DNA from: Pseudo-nitzschia pungens | Taxonomy: Eukaryota; Bacillariophyta; Bacillariophyceae; Bacillariales; Bacillariaceae | DNA length: 64,000 nt | NCBI GenBank assembly: GCA_037355855.1 | Contig: CM074759.1 | Location: 4,588,001-4,652,000, forward strand | Direction: 5' to 3' | Shown: positions 32,901 through 42,203 of the stretch, one piece after another | How positions within the stretch are numbered: position 1 is the first letter of the stretch | How the letters are laid out: each line of letters opens with the position of its first letter | Notes under the pieces: model-generated | Seen by the model: only the letters and a program-made list of their open reading frames with translations | The model's database searches: none | What the model was told of the DNA's origin: nothing | Position numbers and translations under genes: made by a program

Positions 32901-33193
32901 AGACAGGCCACCAGCAGTCAGCCCAACAGCAGTCAGCCCGTCAGCAGTCAGCCCACCAGCAGTCTGCCCACCAGCAGTCGGCCCACCAGCAGTCAGCCCA
33001 CCAGCAGTCAGCCCACCAGCAGTCAGCCCACCAGCAGTGAGCCCACCAGCAGTCAGCTCACCAGCAGTCAGCTCACCAGCAGTCAGCCAACCAGCAGTCA
33101 GCCCACCAGCAGTCAGCCCACCAGCAGTCTGCCCCGGCCTTTGCCCTCAACCGCAGCTGGTGTCTCCGCCCTCAGTGCTCCACTTCTGGTACA
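29905..33193 (+). promoter_or_regulatory. LINE-F 5' UTR
   Basis: It starts (A)CAATTTTGCGACGCGCGATTTTG, the same as LINE-B and unlike LINE-A. TTTTGTCCGACGTTCCGATG, TGTTCCAGTACT and about 1.2 kb of short units around CCCTAAGTG/CTTAAGG and GTTTTCAAGC follow. The minisatellite occupies the 3' half. It is presumably the internal promoter and packaging region; the function is not shown by the sequence. Confidence 0.72.
31425..33130 (+). repeat. 15-bp minisatellite upstream of LINE-F ORF1
   Basis: CCACCAGCAGTCAGC units run almost without break for about 1.7 kb (over 100 units), with minor variants (CTCACCAGC, CCCAGCAGT, GTGAGCCCATC). The unit is a multiple of three, so several frames stay open and give Ser-Gln-Pro-Thr or Pro-Pro-Ala-Val-Ser repeats of up to several hundred codons. 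None is in the ORF1 frame up to the ORF1 ATG. It ends about 60 bp before ORF1. Confidence 0.95.
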
Positions 33194-36100
33194 ATGCCTC
33201 CGCGGCCCACCTCCCAAACCGCTTCCCGGAAGAAAAGATCTTCCACACCTCCTTCTTCTGCTAGGTCTGCCTCTGGGACTCGGTCTAACAAGCGCCCATT
33301 TGTGCAAAAGACCCCTCCACGCCATTCTAGTGTCACCTCTGCTCTTACTACTCCCTCTCCTACTCTTGATACCAGATCATCCTCTTCCTCTGCCTCATCA
33401 TCCTCTTCATCCTCTTTGCATGGGTCTTCTGTTGATGATATGTCTTCATCTTCTTCTGCGTCCTCATCTGCAGGTGTGCTTTCTGATGTTGATATGCTTG
33501 ACACTGAACCTGCTCCAGGGGATTCCTTGAAGACTTCTTCTTCTGCAGGTGTGCTCTCTGATGTTGAGATGCTTGGCAATGACTCTGCACCAGGAGAATC
33601 TGCACCAGGGGACTCTGCACCAGGGGATTCCTTGCAAACTTCTTCTCTGTCAACAGCTTCTCAACTAGGGTCTCAGGAGTCAGGTCCTCTGCAGTCGGGT
33701 ACTCTTTCAGGCTCTCAGTCGTCAGATACTTTGTTGTCAGACCCCAAGCTGATCAGCTCCCAGTCCTCAGGCTCCCAGCAGCAGGGCTCCCAGCTGCCAG
33801 GCCAACAGACGTCCAGACACACACCAAAGGGCTCTGGGACCTCAGGCAAGGTCCCTGCTTCCTCCATCCTCAAGCAATCCACTCTTGCCTTTTCCTCTGC
33901 CCAGAAAGCTGATCCCTCTCAGCAGCAAGCACGACAATCCCAACGTCAGGAGGCTTTGGCTGCTGCCAACAGGGCTCATTCCGCTTCCTTCTTCTGGTGT
34001 TTTTATGGTAAGGGTCCCTGTTCTGGCAAGTCTCCTATACCATCTGCAATTCATGCCTTTCGAAAATCTCCAACTGGTAAACGGTTATGGGCTGGGTGTC
34101 CAAGCCCTACACACTTTTTCAGCAAGAAGGAGGGTACAGACAAAAAATCCATCCATGATATTTGCCGGACTGCCATCCCTCCTGTTTATTCTCAGGTTTT
34201 TCCGGACACTCCAGACTGGCGCAATGCCACTGTAGATTCCTTGGCCTCTCTTGCCTCTGCTTGCTTTCACGGCTCTGCCCCAGCCTGGACCAAGCAACCA
34301 CCTGGCCAGGCTCTGAAGAAATGTCTTATTGGTTTGGTCAAGATGTCTCCTGAGTGTTTTGATGACCTGTATTGTGAGGGCAACCTTTTGCCTAGCACTG
34401 AAGGCAAAGTATGGTGGGCAGCCAATCAGGTGCTGGGTTCTCATTGGCATTTCAAGAAGCGACCTCCTACACCTGCGCCACCAGTGGCTGATGATGCTTC
34501 CACTTCCAAATCTTCCCCTTCCAAATCAGTGTCCTTTCTTCCTGGTGGTGGTGATGCTACTGTCTTGTCCTCCTCTGCTGGGCATTTCCTCCAACGCCGA
34601 GGGGTTTGCTCCAGTGATTCTAGAGCTCCAGTGGATGTAACTGCTGGAACCAAGTGTTCTCATAGTTCTTATGTCACTCTGTCCCTTCCAAGGTTGATGT
34701 CACAACACCCTGGGGAACTTTTTGATGAGCTGCTCAAGTCTCTCAAGGACGCTTTGGATCTTCTATGGACTGTTGACAAGCGCCTGGTGTTGTATGTTTT
34801 TCCCTCCAGAGCCAGGCTCAACCCCAAGGCCAAGCCTGTTACCAAGTTTTGGACGACTCTTCCTGACAGGAAGACCTTGGAATTGTATGTTGCACAGCTC
34901 TGGCTTCGCAGTAGAACTGCTCCTCATCTACGCTTCTTTTTGGGACACAGTGCTTCCCTGGAGAAACTCTTTTCAGCACAATTGCTCCAGAGGCTCAGAG
35001 ACCGTGACATGGACCTGAAATATGACCACATACAGGCCCCAGTTATTGTCACCTGTGGCTTTCTCCTTGGATCTTACATGCAGAGTTTTGATCTTGACCA
35101 CTACAACGAATTGCTTCAGACTCATCCCAGGTTTCAGGCATGTCCTATTGCTGTTATCAGGAAGAATATCAGCCTTGACAACTCCAGAACTCCTGATCCC
35201 AATCCTGTTCTGGCTGCACATGTTTTGTGTGATGCTACAAAGCGCGCCCAAACTGTTAAGCTCCTCAAAGCCCAGTTCAATCGGTGCAAACCTTCAGACA
35301 TTGCTTCTCTCCCTGATGGTAAATTCTACAAGTTTATTGAGACAGCTACCAATCCTTCTGACAGACCTCTTCCCCCCTCCAAGCTCAAGACTGTCCGCCA
35401 GGCTAAGCACCGCCAAGCTAAATTTATTGCGAGCCATGAAACTGCTCCTGTTCTGGGGGTAGTTGATCTTGATCTTCCAGTTGACCTGGGCCAAGGGCTG
35501 GGTTTGAAGACACTGCGCAGTGTGCTTCTGGGTATCAGAACCCGTGACAATTGGTCATGGCCTCTTTTTCTTTCTGTCGATACCAGTTCATACCGAGGCG
35601 AGATCCTTGCTTTGTACAACATCACTACCAAGGCTGAAGCAATGGCCATGTTGTCTTTCCTGCCTATTATACTGGAAGCTCATTATGGTTCTTGTGTTCG
35701 ACAATGGTTCTCTTCTGAGTGCTTGACTGAAATGGAAGCCTACCATTGGGATGCTGCTGCCAATTGTGTTGTGGAAACTGAACCTGCTGCAGATCCAATG
35801 CAGGATGACTCTCTTCCCTTTTTTGGTGATGGGGATGCAAGAGATTGGGAACTTGTTGATGATGACTTGTCAGTTGACCTTGCCCCAGACCTTACCTTTG
35901 ATCTGGATCTGCACTTTAACCTCCAGGCCCGTGCTGACAGTGGTGGTGGAGGCTTTGATGATTCTCAATCCATGGATACTTTAGCAACCGGTACTTCCAA
36001 TCTCACTGATGTCCAGGCTTCAGCGCCTGCAGGTGGTGTTCCTACTGGAGGTGATCCTTCCAATGTTGCCAAGGCTGATGCCTCTCCTGGTATTCCTCCT

Positions 36101-36370
36101 GAAGTTCCCCCTGCAGTTCCTGACCCTCCCCAGAATGCCATGGCTGGTGACCTCCCTGTGGCCTCTCCTGATTCCTCAACTGCAGTTCCTGCTGCCGGTG
36201 GTGGGGAAGACGCAGCCTCTGCATTGAGGCTTGGAGTTGCTGCAATTGCATTCTCCTCCAGCCATGATGCTAGTGTCAGTGATTTGAGCCATGCCAATGT
36301 TTCCACCAAATCAGCTCCGGCAACTCTTCCATCCCTGCGACAGACTGGGTTTCCTTCTGATCATGGTTAG
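33194..36370 (+). CDS. LINE-F ORF1 protein (probable RNA-binding or RNP protein)
   Basis: 1058 aa, start MPPRPTSQTASRKKRS just downstream of the minisatellite. It has a basic Ser/Thr/Pro-rich N-terminus, then Ser- and Gly/Gln-rich low complexity to about residue 240. The conserved core starts with SFFWCFYGKGPCSG (about 264) and includes HFFSKKEG, SPECFDDLYCEGN and VDKRLVLYVFPSRARL. An acidic patch lies near 870-907, followed by an Ala/Pro-rich C-terminus. I recognise no zinc knuckle or other nucleic-acid-binding fold; its role is inferred from position ahead of ORF2. The stop TAG (36368-36370) lies in ATGGTTAG, overlapping a candidate ORF2 start. The N-terminal third follows LINE-B, the rest LINE-A. 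Confidence 0.86.
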   Translation: MPPRPTSQTASRKKRSSTPPSSARSASGTRSNKRPFVQKTPPRHSSVTSALTTPSPTLDTRSSSSSASSSSSSSLHGSSVDDMSSSSSASSSAGVLSDVDMLDTEPAPGDSLKTSSSAGVLSDVEMLGNDSAPGESAPGDSAPGDSLQTSSLSTASQLGSQESGPLQSGTLSGSQSSDTLLSDPKLISSQSSGSQQQGSQLPGQQTSRHTPKGSGTSGKVPASSILKQSTLAFSSAQKADPSQQQARQSQRQEALAAANRAHSASFFWCFYGKGPCSGKSPIPSAIHAFRKSPTGKRLWAGCPSPTHFFSKKEGTDKKSIHDICRTAIPPVYSQVFPDTPDWRNATVDSLASLASACFHGSAPAWTKQPPGQALKKCLIGLVKMSPECFDDLYCEGNLLPSTEGKVWWAANQVLGSHWHFKKRPPTPAPPVADDASTSKSSPSKSVSFLPGGGDATVLSSSAGHFLQRRGVCSSDSRAPVDVTAGTKCSHSSYVTLSLPRLMSQHPGELFDELLKSLKDALDLLWTVDKRLVLYVFPSRARLNPKAKPVTKFWTTLPDRKTLELYVAQLWLRSRTAPHLRFFLGHSASLEKLFSAQLLQRLRDRDMDLKYDHIQAPVIVTCGFLLGSYMQSFDLDHYNELLQTHPRFQACPIAVIRKNISLDNSRTPDPNPVLAAHVLCDATKRAQTVKLLKAQFNRCKPSDIASLPDGKFYKFIETATNPSDRPLPPSKLKTVRQAKHRQAKFIASHETAPVLGVVDLDLPVDLGQGLGLKTLRSVLLGIRTRDNWSWPLFLSVDTSSYRGEILALYNITTKAEAMAMLSFLPIILEAHYGSCVRQWFSSECLTEMEAYHWDAAANCVVETEPAADPMQDDSLPFFGDGDARDWELVDDDLSVDLAPDLTFDLDLHFNLQARADSGGGGFDDSQSMDTLATGTSNLTDVQASAPAGGVPTGGDPSNVAKADASPGIPPEVPPAVPDPPQNAMAGDLPVASPDSSTAVPAAGGGEDAASALRLGVAAIAFSSSHDASVSDLSHANVSTKSAPATLPSLRQTGFPSDHG

Positions 36371-39300
36371 CTCTTCTGGTATGAGGTTTGATGGGATGCC
36401 TTCCACTCCAAATCCTATCAATGCTTCTACTGTTTCTCCCTTTTCCTCCTCCGCCTCTTCCCCTGTCTCTCAGTTTGTCCAATTAACTCTTCATGGAGAC
36501 TCTCTTGCTGCTAAGGATTCTGACAGTTTTGGTCATTCCTTTCCTCAAGCTCCATCATCTAATTCCACCATCATCACCTTCCAAAACATTGGACCCCAGC
36601 GTAGAGCTGCCTTTATGTCCATGTCCAAGCACAACGCCCGTCAATTTGTCAAGAGCAATGCCAGTGTGGCTCTTTTTGCTGAACATTGTTTGAATGAATC
36701 CAAACTCCTGCCATGTGATCTTTTCAATCGGCGCATGAAGAATATCAGTCCCTCAAGTTTTTCCTACCTTGCCAACAACAAGCATGAAGCTTCTGACTGT
36801 TCATGGCTTCAGCCTGGTGGTACAGGGTTTTCCATTGATCAACTGTTCAGTTCCCACAAGATTGCCCATGGGGCTGATCCTTCTGGTCTTGGGAGATGGT
36901 CCTTTGTCAAGTTTCAGGGCAGGGATGGTTACACTGTCACTATGTTTTCTGCTTACTGCCCTGTTGAAAATGACAGGGACCTTGGTTCCGTCTGGAATCA
37001 ACAGTACCGATACTTTCAAGCAGCTGAAAATCTTTTCAGTCCCAACCCATGTATTCTCTTTCACAGGGATTTAACTGCTGCCCTTCAGGTCTGTCTGGGT
37101 GCAGGTGACCAGGTCATTCTTGGGATTGATCAAAATGCTGATGTTCGGACTGATGGCTTGTCTTTTGAGCTCAAGGCTCTTGGTTTCAGAGATGCCATTC
37201 TTACCCTTCATAGTCAGTCTTCTCCTCCTGCCACTCACAACCGAAACACTACCAGAACACCAATTGATGCCATTTGGGTCTCTGAGAATGTTGATGTTCT
37301 CAGGGCTGGGTATTGTCCCTTTGGTGGCGCCTATGGTATGGAATCGGACCACAGAATGCTTTGGATTGAAGTCTGTAATTGCAGCCTCGTGGGCAAACAC
37401 CTGCCACCTACCGTGAGCTTCTCTCATTCCAAACTCCAGTCCTCCCACCCTCATCTGCGCCAACGGTATTTCAAGCGTGTCAGGCACAGCTTTCTCAAGG
37501 CTGGAGTGTTTTCTCTCCAAGCTAAGCTGGAACACCTCCTGGCTCAGTTTCAGTCTGGGGATATTTCTGTGCGCGCTGATCTCATCACCACATATGAAGT
37601 CCTCCATGAAACCTCCACCTCTCTCAGGCTCTCTGTTGAACAAAACCTTTGCCACACAAGAGCTGGTCTGGTTCCATGGTCCCCGAAGCTGCAAGTCTAT
37701 CGTGATACAATTGACTTTTGGCGGCGTGTTGTTAAGCTGAGACAGGGTGTGTCCACCAGTCATACTGTTTTGAAAAGGCTGGCATGCAAGCTTTCTCTCT
37801 ACAAAGGAGAACACTGTGATCTTTCCAGTGCTGTCCTCCACCTGAAACAAGCTTATAGGCAATACCGGGCAGTGAAAAAATTGGCCCCCTCTTGGAGAGA
37901 CTCCTTCAATCAAGGCCTGGTGGATGCACTTCTTGCTGAAGGCAAACCTCACAACCAGAATGCTTCCCAGATTCGGGCCAGGATGCGCAGGGAACGTCTT
38001 CAAAGAGAGCTTGGCCTTGCTGCTAGGTCCATTCGGGGACGTGTCAACAAGTCAGCTGTCTTGAGAGCTATTGCAGTTGGCCCTGATGGTGCTGAACAGG
38101 TCTTGGAGTCCCAGTCCACTATGGTTCCAGCTATGGCTGAATCCAATGTCCGGCGTCAACAGCAGTGTCTTGGCACTCCCTCCATGACTCCCTCCTTCAT
38201 TCAAGATTTTGGCTACCTCGGCACAGCCCATGCTTCTGCTCAAGTTCTTGATGGCACATATAATCCTCCTCCTGCCACTGACAAATACCTGTCTGAATTT
38301 CTTTCTTGTCTCAAAGTCCCTGCCTCTATTCTGAGTTTGCCTCCCTTTGACTATTCAGTGTGTCCAGCTGACAATGCTGCTGCCTGGAAACACCAGAGGG
38401 AACGCACAGCAAGTGAACCTTCTTGTTTGAGTTTTGCCCACCACAAGGCTTTTGCCCTGGATCCCCAGTTGAACAAGTTTGACACTCTACTGAGATCAGT
38501 CCCATTGATTGTTGGCTTCTCTCCTTCTGCCTGGCAGGTCATCACGGATGTTGAGATATTCAAGAAACCTGGTGAATATAGAGTGGATAAGATGAGACTC
38601 ATCCAGTTGATGTCTCCTGAGTTCCAAATCAACAACAAGATGATTGGCAGACGCATTCTTGCCCATGCTGAACGTGCCAATGCAGTGGCGGTTGATCAAC
38701 ATGGAAGCAGGAAACACCACAAGGCCATCAACACCTGCTTGAACAAGAAGCTCATCTGTGATGTGTTGAGGCAGAAGCGCAGATCCGGTGCTGTTGCTAT
38801 GAATGATGCCAAGGGCTGTTATGATAGAATCTCTCATCCCATTGCAGGTCTCACTCTCCAGAGCTTTGGTGTTCCTGCACATGTGTGTGAAGTTCTTCTG
38901 TCTACTCTGCAACATGCTAAGCACCACATCAAAACTGGTTTTGGTCGGTCAGGTCCTGTGTATGGTGATGAACCTGTTCCTCTCAGTGGTTGTGGCCAAG
39001 GCAATGGTATTGGTCCAACTCTTTGGGCTTTGGTGTCAACCATTGTCTTCCGAATGATGCAACAGGCTGGACATGGTGTCCATCTTATCACTTCTTTGTC
39101 ACTGCAACTGGTTTCTCTTGTGGGTTTTGCCTTTGTGGATGACACAGATTTGTTTTGTGCTGGCTCTGATTCCTCCACATCTGGTGAGGAATTAGCTGTT
39201 GACTTTCAGGGAGCTCTTGACCGATGGGCTGGTGGGATTATTGCCACTGGTGGTGCTATTGAACCTGCCAAATCCTTCTGTTATTTGATTGATTTCAAAT

Positions 39301-42203
39301 GGAATGGATCCGGTTGGGACTATCGCTCCATTGCTGACATGCCCGGTGACTTCTCTGTTGCTGATAAGAATGGCAATCGCGCTACCCTGGATCGTTTTGA
39401 AGTTGACCATGCTGACAAGACCCTTGGGGTTTTTATCTCCATGGATGGCAATGAGGAAGCACAGATTGCTCACATGAAGTCACAGTCTCAGTCTTTTGGC
39501 TCTCAGCTCAAGGCTTCCAAGTGTGAGAAGAGGGCATCCCTCTACACATTCAAGTATTCTTTCATGAAGTCTGTTGAATACCCCATGCCTGTCACGCAAC
39601 TTGATGAGGCCACTTGGACAAAGATCATTCACCCAGCTCTTGTTCCTGTGCTGAATAAAGCAGGGATGTCACGGACATTTCCCAGACATGTGTTCTATGG
39701 TCCTTCCCTCTATCAAGGCTTTGGTTTCATTCACCCCTACCTCCTCCAAGAGTTCAGTCATATTGCCACCCTTTTTCAGGAATCTGTCAGGTCCTCCCAA
39801 ACTGGTAGGATTCTCAGGCTAACTGCTGAGTCTCTACGGCTCGAACTTGGCATTCCTCTCCATCTTGGTGTCACACCATATCATCCTTTTGCTTCCTACG
39901 TCACTCCTTGCTGGTACAAACATGTGTGGAAGTTTTTCTCTGTTCACCCTGTGAGCTTGTTTGAAGACTTCCCCGATCTTCCCCTGCTACGTTCCAATGA
40001 CTGCTATCTCATGCAAGCCTTTGTCAACGCTGGCTTCAGAGGTGCTGATTTGTCCCTCTTGAATCACATGCGCATGTCCCTCAAGGCTATTTCCCTTGCT
40101 GACATTTGTACTCCAGATGGAAAAAGACTCTCTCCCATGGCTTTCCAGCTGACATCCTCCAATCACTTGAGGGACCATCTTGACTGGCCGAGATGTCCTC
40201 CATCTTGGCCTCCAGCAGCAAAGCGTTTTTGGACTAAGGCACTTCAGACCTGTTTTCTTCCCCCTTGTCCACCCCCTGCAGCCAGGGCACTAGCTCCTTC
40301 TTTTCATCTTGGGCCTTGGCTCTCTCCCCAGACAGCTTCTCTTTGGCCTTGGTTTTTGTCTCCATCCACCAACAGAATATTCTTCAAAACTTCTACTGGC
40401 TGGACTGTGAGCACCTCCCAGGGCAGGGGCAGATACAGGGTCACTGCTGAAATCCTTTCTGACAAACCAGCCTGCGCTGATGTGCTTGTCTGCCCTGTTA
40501 TCTGTGGCCAGGTTGTTCGAGTGGTTGGGTCCTCAGCCTTTGTTTCCGAACCTCCTGACATGGATCCTCTGGAGTACAATCCATATGATTCTCTTCCAGA
40601 CTCCCCAGTAGATGCCTTTGATGCACTCTGTGAGTCTCCAAGGGTACTTCTCCACAAATATTCTCTACCACAGGCTGGCTGTCAACACCTTGTTGATGCT
40701 ATCCAGAGTGGTATTGCCAGTGCTGTCTGTGATGGGTCATTTGATCCGGACCTTCTCAGAGGAACTTCTGCATTCATTTTGTCACCCAATACCTCCACCA
40801 AGACTGCTTCATTGTTCCTCACTGGCTGTAATTTTGTCAGTGGATCCCCTGAGGATCAGTCATCCTACAGGAGTGAACTGGCGGGTATCATTGGAGTTCT
40901 CACCTGTTGCACTGCTCTGGTGAATCTTTTTGATATTGCTTCTGGCTCTATCACTATTGCTCTGGATGGTGACACAGCTCTCAAACAGGCTCAGGGATCT
41001 TGGCCTTTGGTTATTTCCCAGAAGTCTTTTGATTATGTTTATGTCATCAGAAACATGATTTCTGCCCTGCCAATCTCTGTGCACTTTCAGTGGGTTCAGG
41101 GCCATCAAGCTGGAATCTTTCTTGATTGGTGGGCCCTTCGCAATCATCAGGTTGACAGCATGGCAAAGGCCTTTCTCTCTGTTCATAAAGCTTCGGCCCA
41201 TCACTATCCCAGACTTGTGTTTGAGCCCTGGGCATTTTCTCTCAATGGATGCAAGTGTTCAAGGTTTGATCAGAATGCTCTGCATGTTGCCATTTCTGGT
41301 CCTCCTCTTCTTAAATACTGGCAGACCCACCATGATATTCCCATTCCACAACCTGTTTTGAGTTCCATCCATTGGTGTGCCCATCTGTCTGCCTTCAAGC
41401 GATTACCTCCTGGCATGCAACGGTGGTTTGTCAAATTTGCTTCTGGATGCATTGGTGTTGGCAACCAACTACTTCACTACCAGTATCAGGATCACTCCCG
41501 GTGCCCATTGTGTGATGCAGACAACGAGAAGGTCTCTCATGTGCTCTCCTGCAAGGACACTGGGGCAGTACAGCACAGTGTGTCAGCTTTCAAGGGACCC
41601 CTGCAGAAGAGGCTTGAAGTTGAACAAACTGATCCATCCTTGGTTGTTGCCATTGTGGATCTTCTCACCAAAGTTCGGAAGGGCCAGACCATTTATCCAT
41701 CATCCTACTCACTTGCAATTGCGTCTGCTGTCAGGGCACAGAGGACTATTGGCTGGCACAACTGGCTTCTTGGTAGGTGGTCTCCTCGCTGGTACCAAAT
41801 TCAGGCTGACTACTACTCCCACATTGGAAGCAAGCGCTCTCCCAAACGTTGGGCTACAGCTGTCATCCATCAGTTCTTTCTTACCTCCTGGGATCTTTGG
41901 ACTTATAGGAATGAACGACTCCATGGTCCTGGGGGTACCCTTGATGCTGAACAACACCAATCTCTTGATGCTTCCATCACTTCAGAATTGGCAATTGGTG
42001 CAGCTGGTGCACTTCCCCAGTCACACTCCCTGTTACAAACCCCTTTCCACGTCCTACAAGGTTACACCCTGACTGCCAAGCGGCAGTGGCTTGCAACCAT
42101 CCACCTTGCAAGGAAGCAATATGCAGCGCCTGTTCCACCAGTGCAGCCATACCAACAAGAGGCTGCTCTTCTCAGAGACTGGCTTACTGGACCTCAGGGT
42201 TGA
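36291..42203 (+). CDS. LINE-F ORF2 protein: APE endonuclease, RT, RNase H, zinc knuckle
   Basis: 1970 aa with no interruption. Endonuclease motifs: FQNIG (about residue 97), LFAEHCLN, GIDQNAD (about 277) and SDH (about 352). RT: NDAKGCYD (about 836) supplies the first catalytic Asp, GCGQGNGIGP replaces the usual GxxQGxxLSP of motif B, and FVDD (about 946) supplies the other two. RNase H: D in CDGSFD (about 1479), E in YRSELAG, D in LDGDTAL, D in QVDSMAK (about 1619). Zinc knuckle CPLC-x8-H-x4-C at about 1737. It nicks the target and copies the element RNA in place (target-primed reverse transcription). The ATG at 36363 is an alternative start, 24 codons in. Confidence 0.94.
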   Translation: MPMFPPNQLRQLFHPCDRLGFLLIMVSSSGMRFDGMPSTPNPINASTVSPFSSSASSPVSQFVQLTLHGDSLAAKDSDSFGHSFPQAPSSNSTIITFQNIGPQRRAAFMSMSKHNARQFVKSNASVALFAEHCLNESKLLPCDLFNRRMKNISPSSFSYLANNKHEASDCSWLQPGGTGFSIDQLFSSHKIAHGADPSGLGRWSFVKFQGRDGYTVTMFSAYCPVENDRDLGSVWNQQYRYFQAAENLFSPNPCILFHRDLTAALQVCLGAGDQVILGIDQNADVRTDGLSFELKALGFRDAILTLHSQSSPPATHNRNTTRTPIDAIWVSENVDVLRAGYCPFGGAYGMESDHRMLWIEVCNCSLVGKHLPPTVSFSHSKLQSSHPHLRQRYFKRVRHSFLKAGVFSLQAKLEHLLAQFQSGDISVRADLITTYEVLHETSTSLRLSVEQNLCHTRAGLVPWSPKLQVYRDTIDFWRRVVKLRQGVSTSHTVLKRLACKLSLYKGEHCDLSSAVLHLKQAYRQYRAVKKLAPSWRDSFNQGLVDALLAEGKPHNQNASQIRARMRRERLQRELGLAARSIRGRVNKSAVLRAIAVGPDGAEQVLESQSTMVPAMAESNVRRQQQCLGTPSMTPSFIQDFGYLGTAHASAQVLDGTYNPPPATDKYLSEFLSCLKVPASILSLPPFDYSVCPADNAAAWKHQRERTASEPSCLSFAHHKAFALDPQLNKFDTLLRSVPLIVGFSPSAWQVITDVEIFKKPGEYRVDKMRLIQLMSPEFQINNKMIGRRILAHAERANAVAVDQHGSRKHHKAINTCLNKKLICDVLRQKRRSGAVAMNDAKGCYDRISHPIAGLTLQSFGVPAHVCEVLLSTLQHAKHHIKTGFGRSGPVYGDEPVPLSGCGQGNGIGPTLWALVSTIVFRMMQQAGHGVHLITSLSLQLVSLVGFAFVDDTDLFCAGSDSSTSGEELAVDFQGALDRWAGGIIATGGAIEPAKSFCYLIDFKWNGSGWDYRSIADMPGDFSVADKNGNRATLDRFEVDHADKTLGVFISMDGNEEAQIAHMKSQSQSFGSQLKASKCEKRASLYTFKYSFMKSVEYPMPVTQLDEATWTKIIHPALVPVLNKAGMSRTFPRHVFYGPSLYQGFGFIHPYLLQEFSHIATLFQESVRSSQTGRILRLTAESLRLELGIPLHLGVTPYHPFASYVTPCWYKHVWKFFSVHPVSLFEDFPDLPLLRSNDCYLMQAFVNAGFRGADLSLLNHMRMSLKAISLADICTPDGKRLSPMAFQLTSSNHLRDHLDWPRCPPSWPPAAKRFWTKALQTCFLPPCPPPAARALAPSFHLGPWLSPQTASLWPWFLSPSTNRIFFKTSTGWTVSTSQGRGRYRVTAEILSDKPACADVLVCPVICGQVVRVVGSSAFVSEPPDMDPLEYNPYDSLPDSPVDAFDALCESPRVLLHKYSLPQAGCQHLVDAIQSGIASAVCDGSFDPDLLRGTSAFILSPNTSTKTASLFLTGCNFVSGSPEDQSSYRSELAGIIGVLTCCTALVNLFDIASGSITIALDGDTALKQAQGSWPLVISQKSFDYVYVIRNMISALPISVHFQWVQGHQAGIFLDWWALRNHQVDSMAKAFLSVHKASAHHYPRLVFEPWAFSLNGCKCSRFDQNALHVAISGPPLLKYWQTHHDIPIPQPVLSSIHWCAHLSAFKRLPPGMQRWFVKFASGCIGVGNQLLHYQYQDHSRCPLCDADNEKVSHVLSCKDTGAVQHSVSAFKGPLQKRLEVEQTDPSLVVAIVDLLTKVRKGQTIYPSSYSLAIASAVRAQRTIGWHNWLLGRWSPRWYQIQADYYSHIGSKRSPKRWATAVIHQFFLTSWDLWTYRNERLHGPGGTLDAEQHQSLDASITSELAIGAAGALPQSHSLLQTPFHVLQGYTLTAKRQWLATIHLARKQYAAPVPPVQPYQQEAALLRDWLTGPQG

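Noticed and set aside
31425..33130. Regular 15-bp repeats considered as a CRISPR array
   Set aside because: Units are contiguous with no spacers, the unit is far too short, and the context is a eukaryotic LINE leader.
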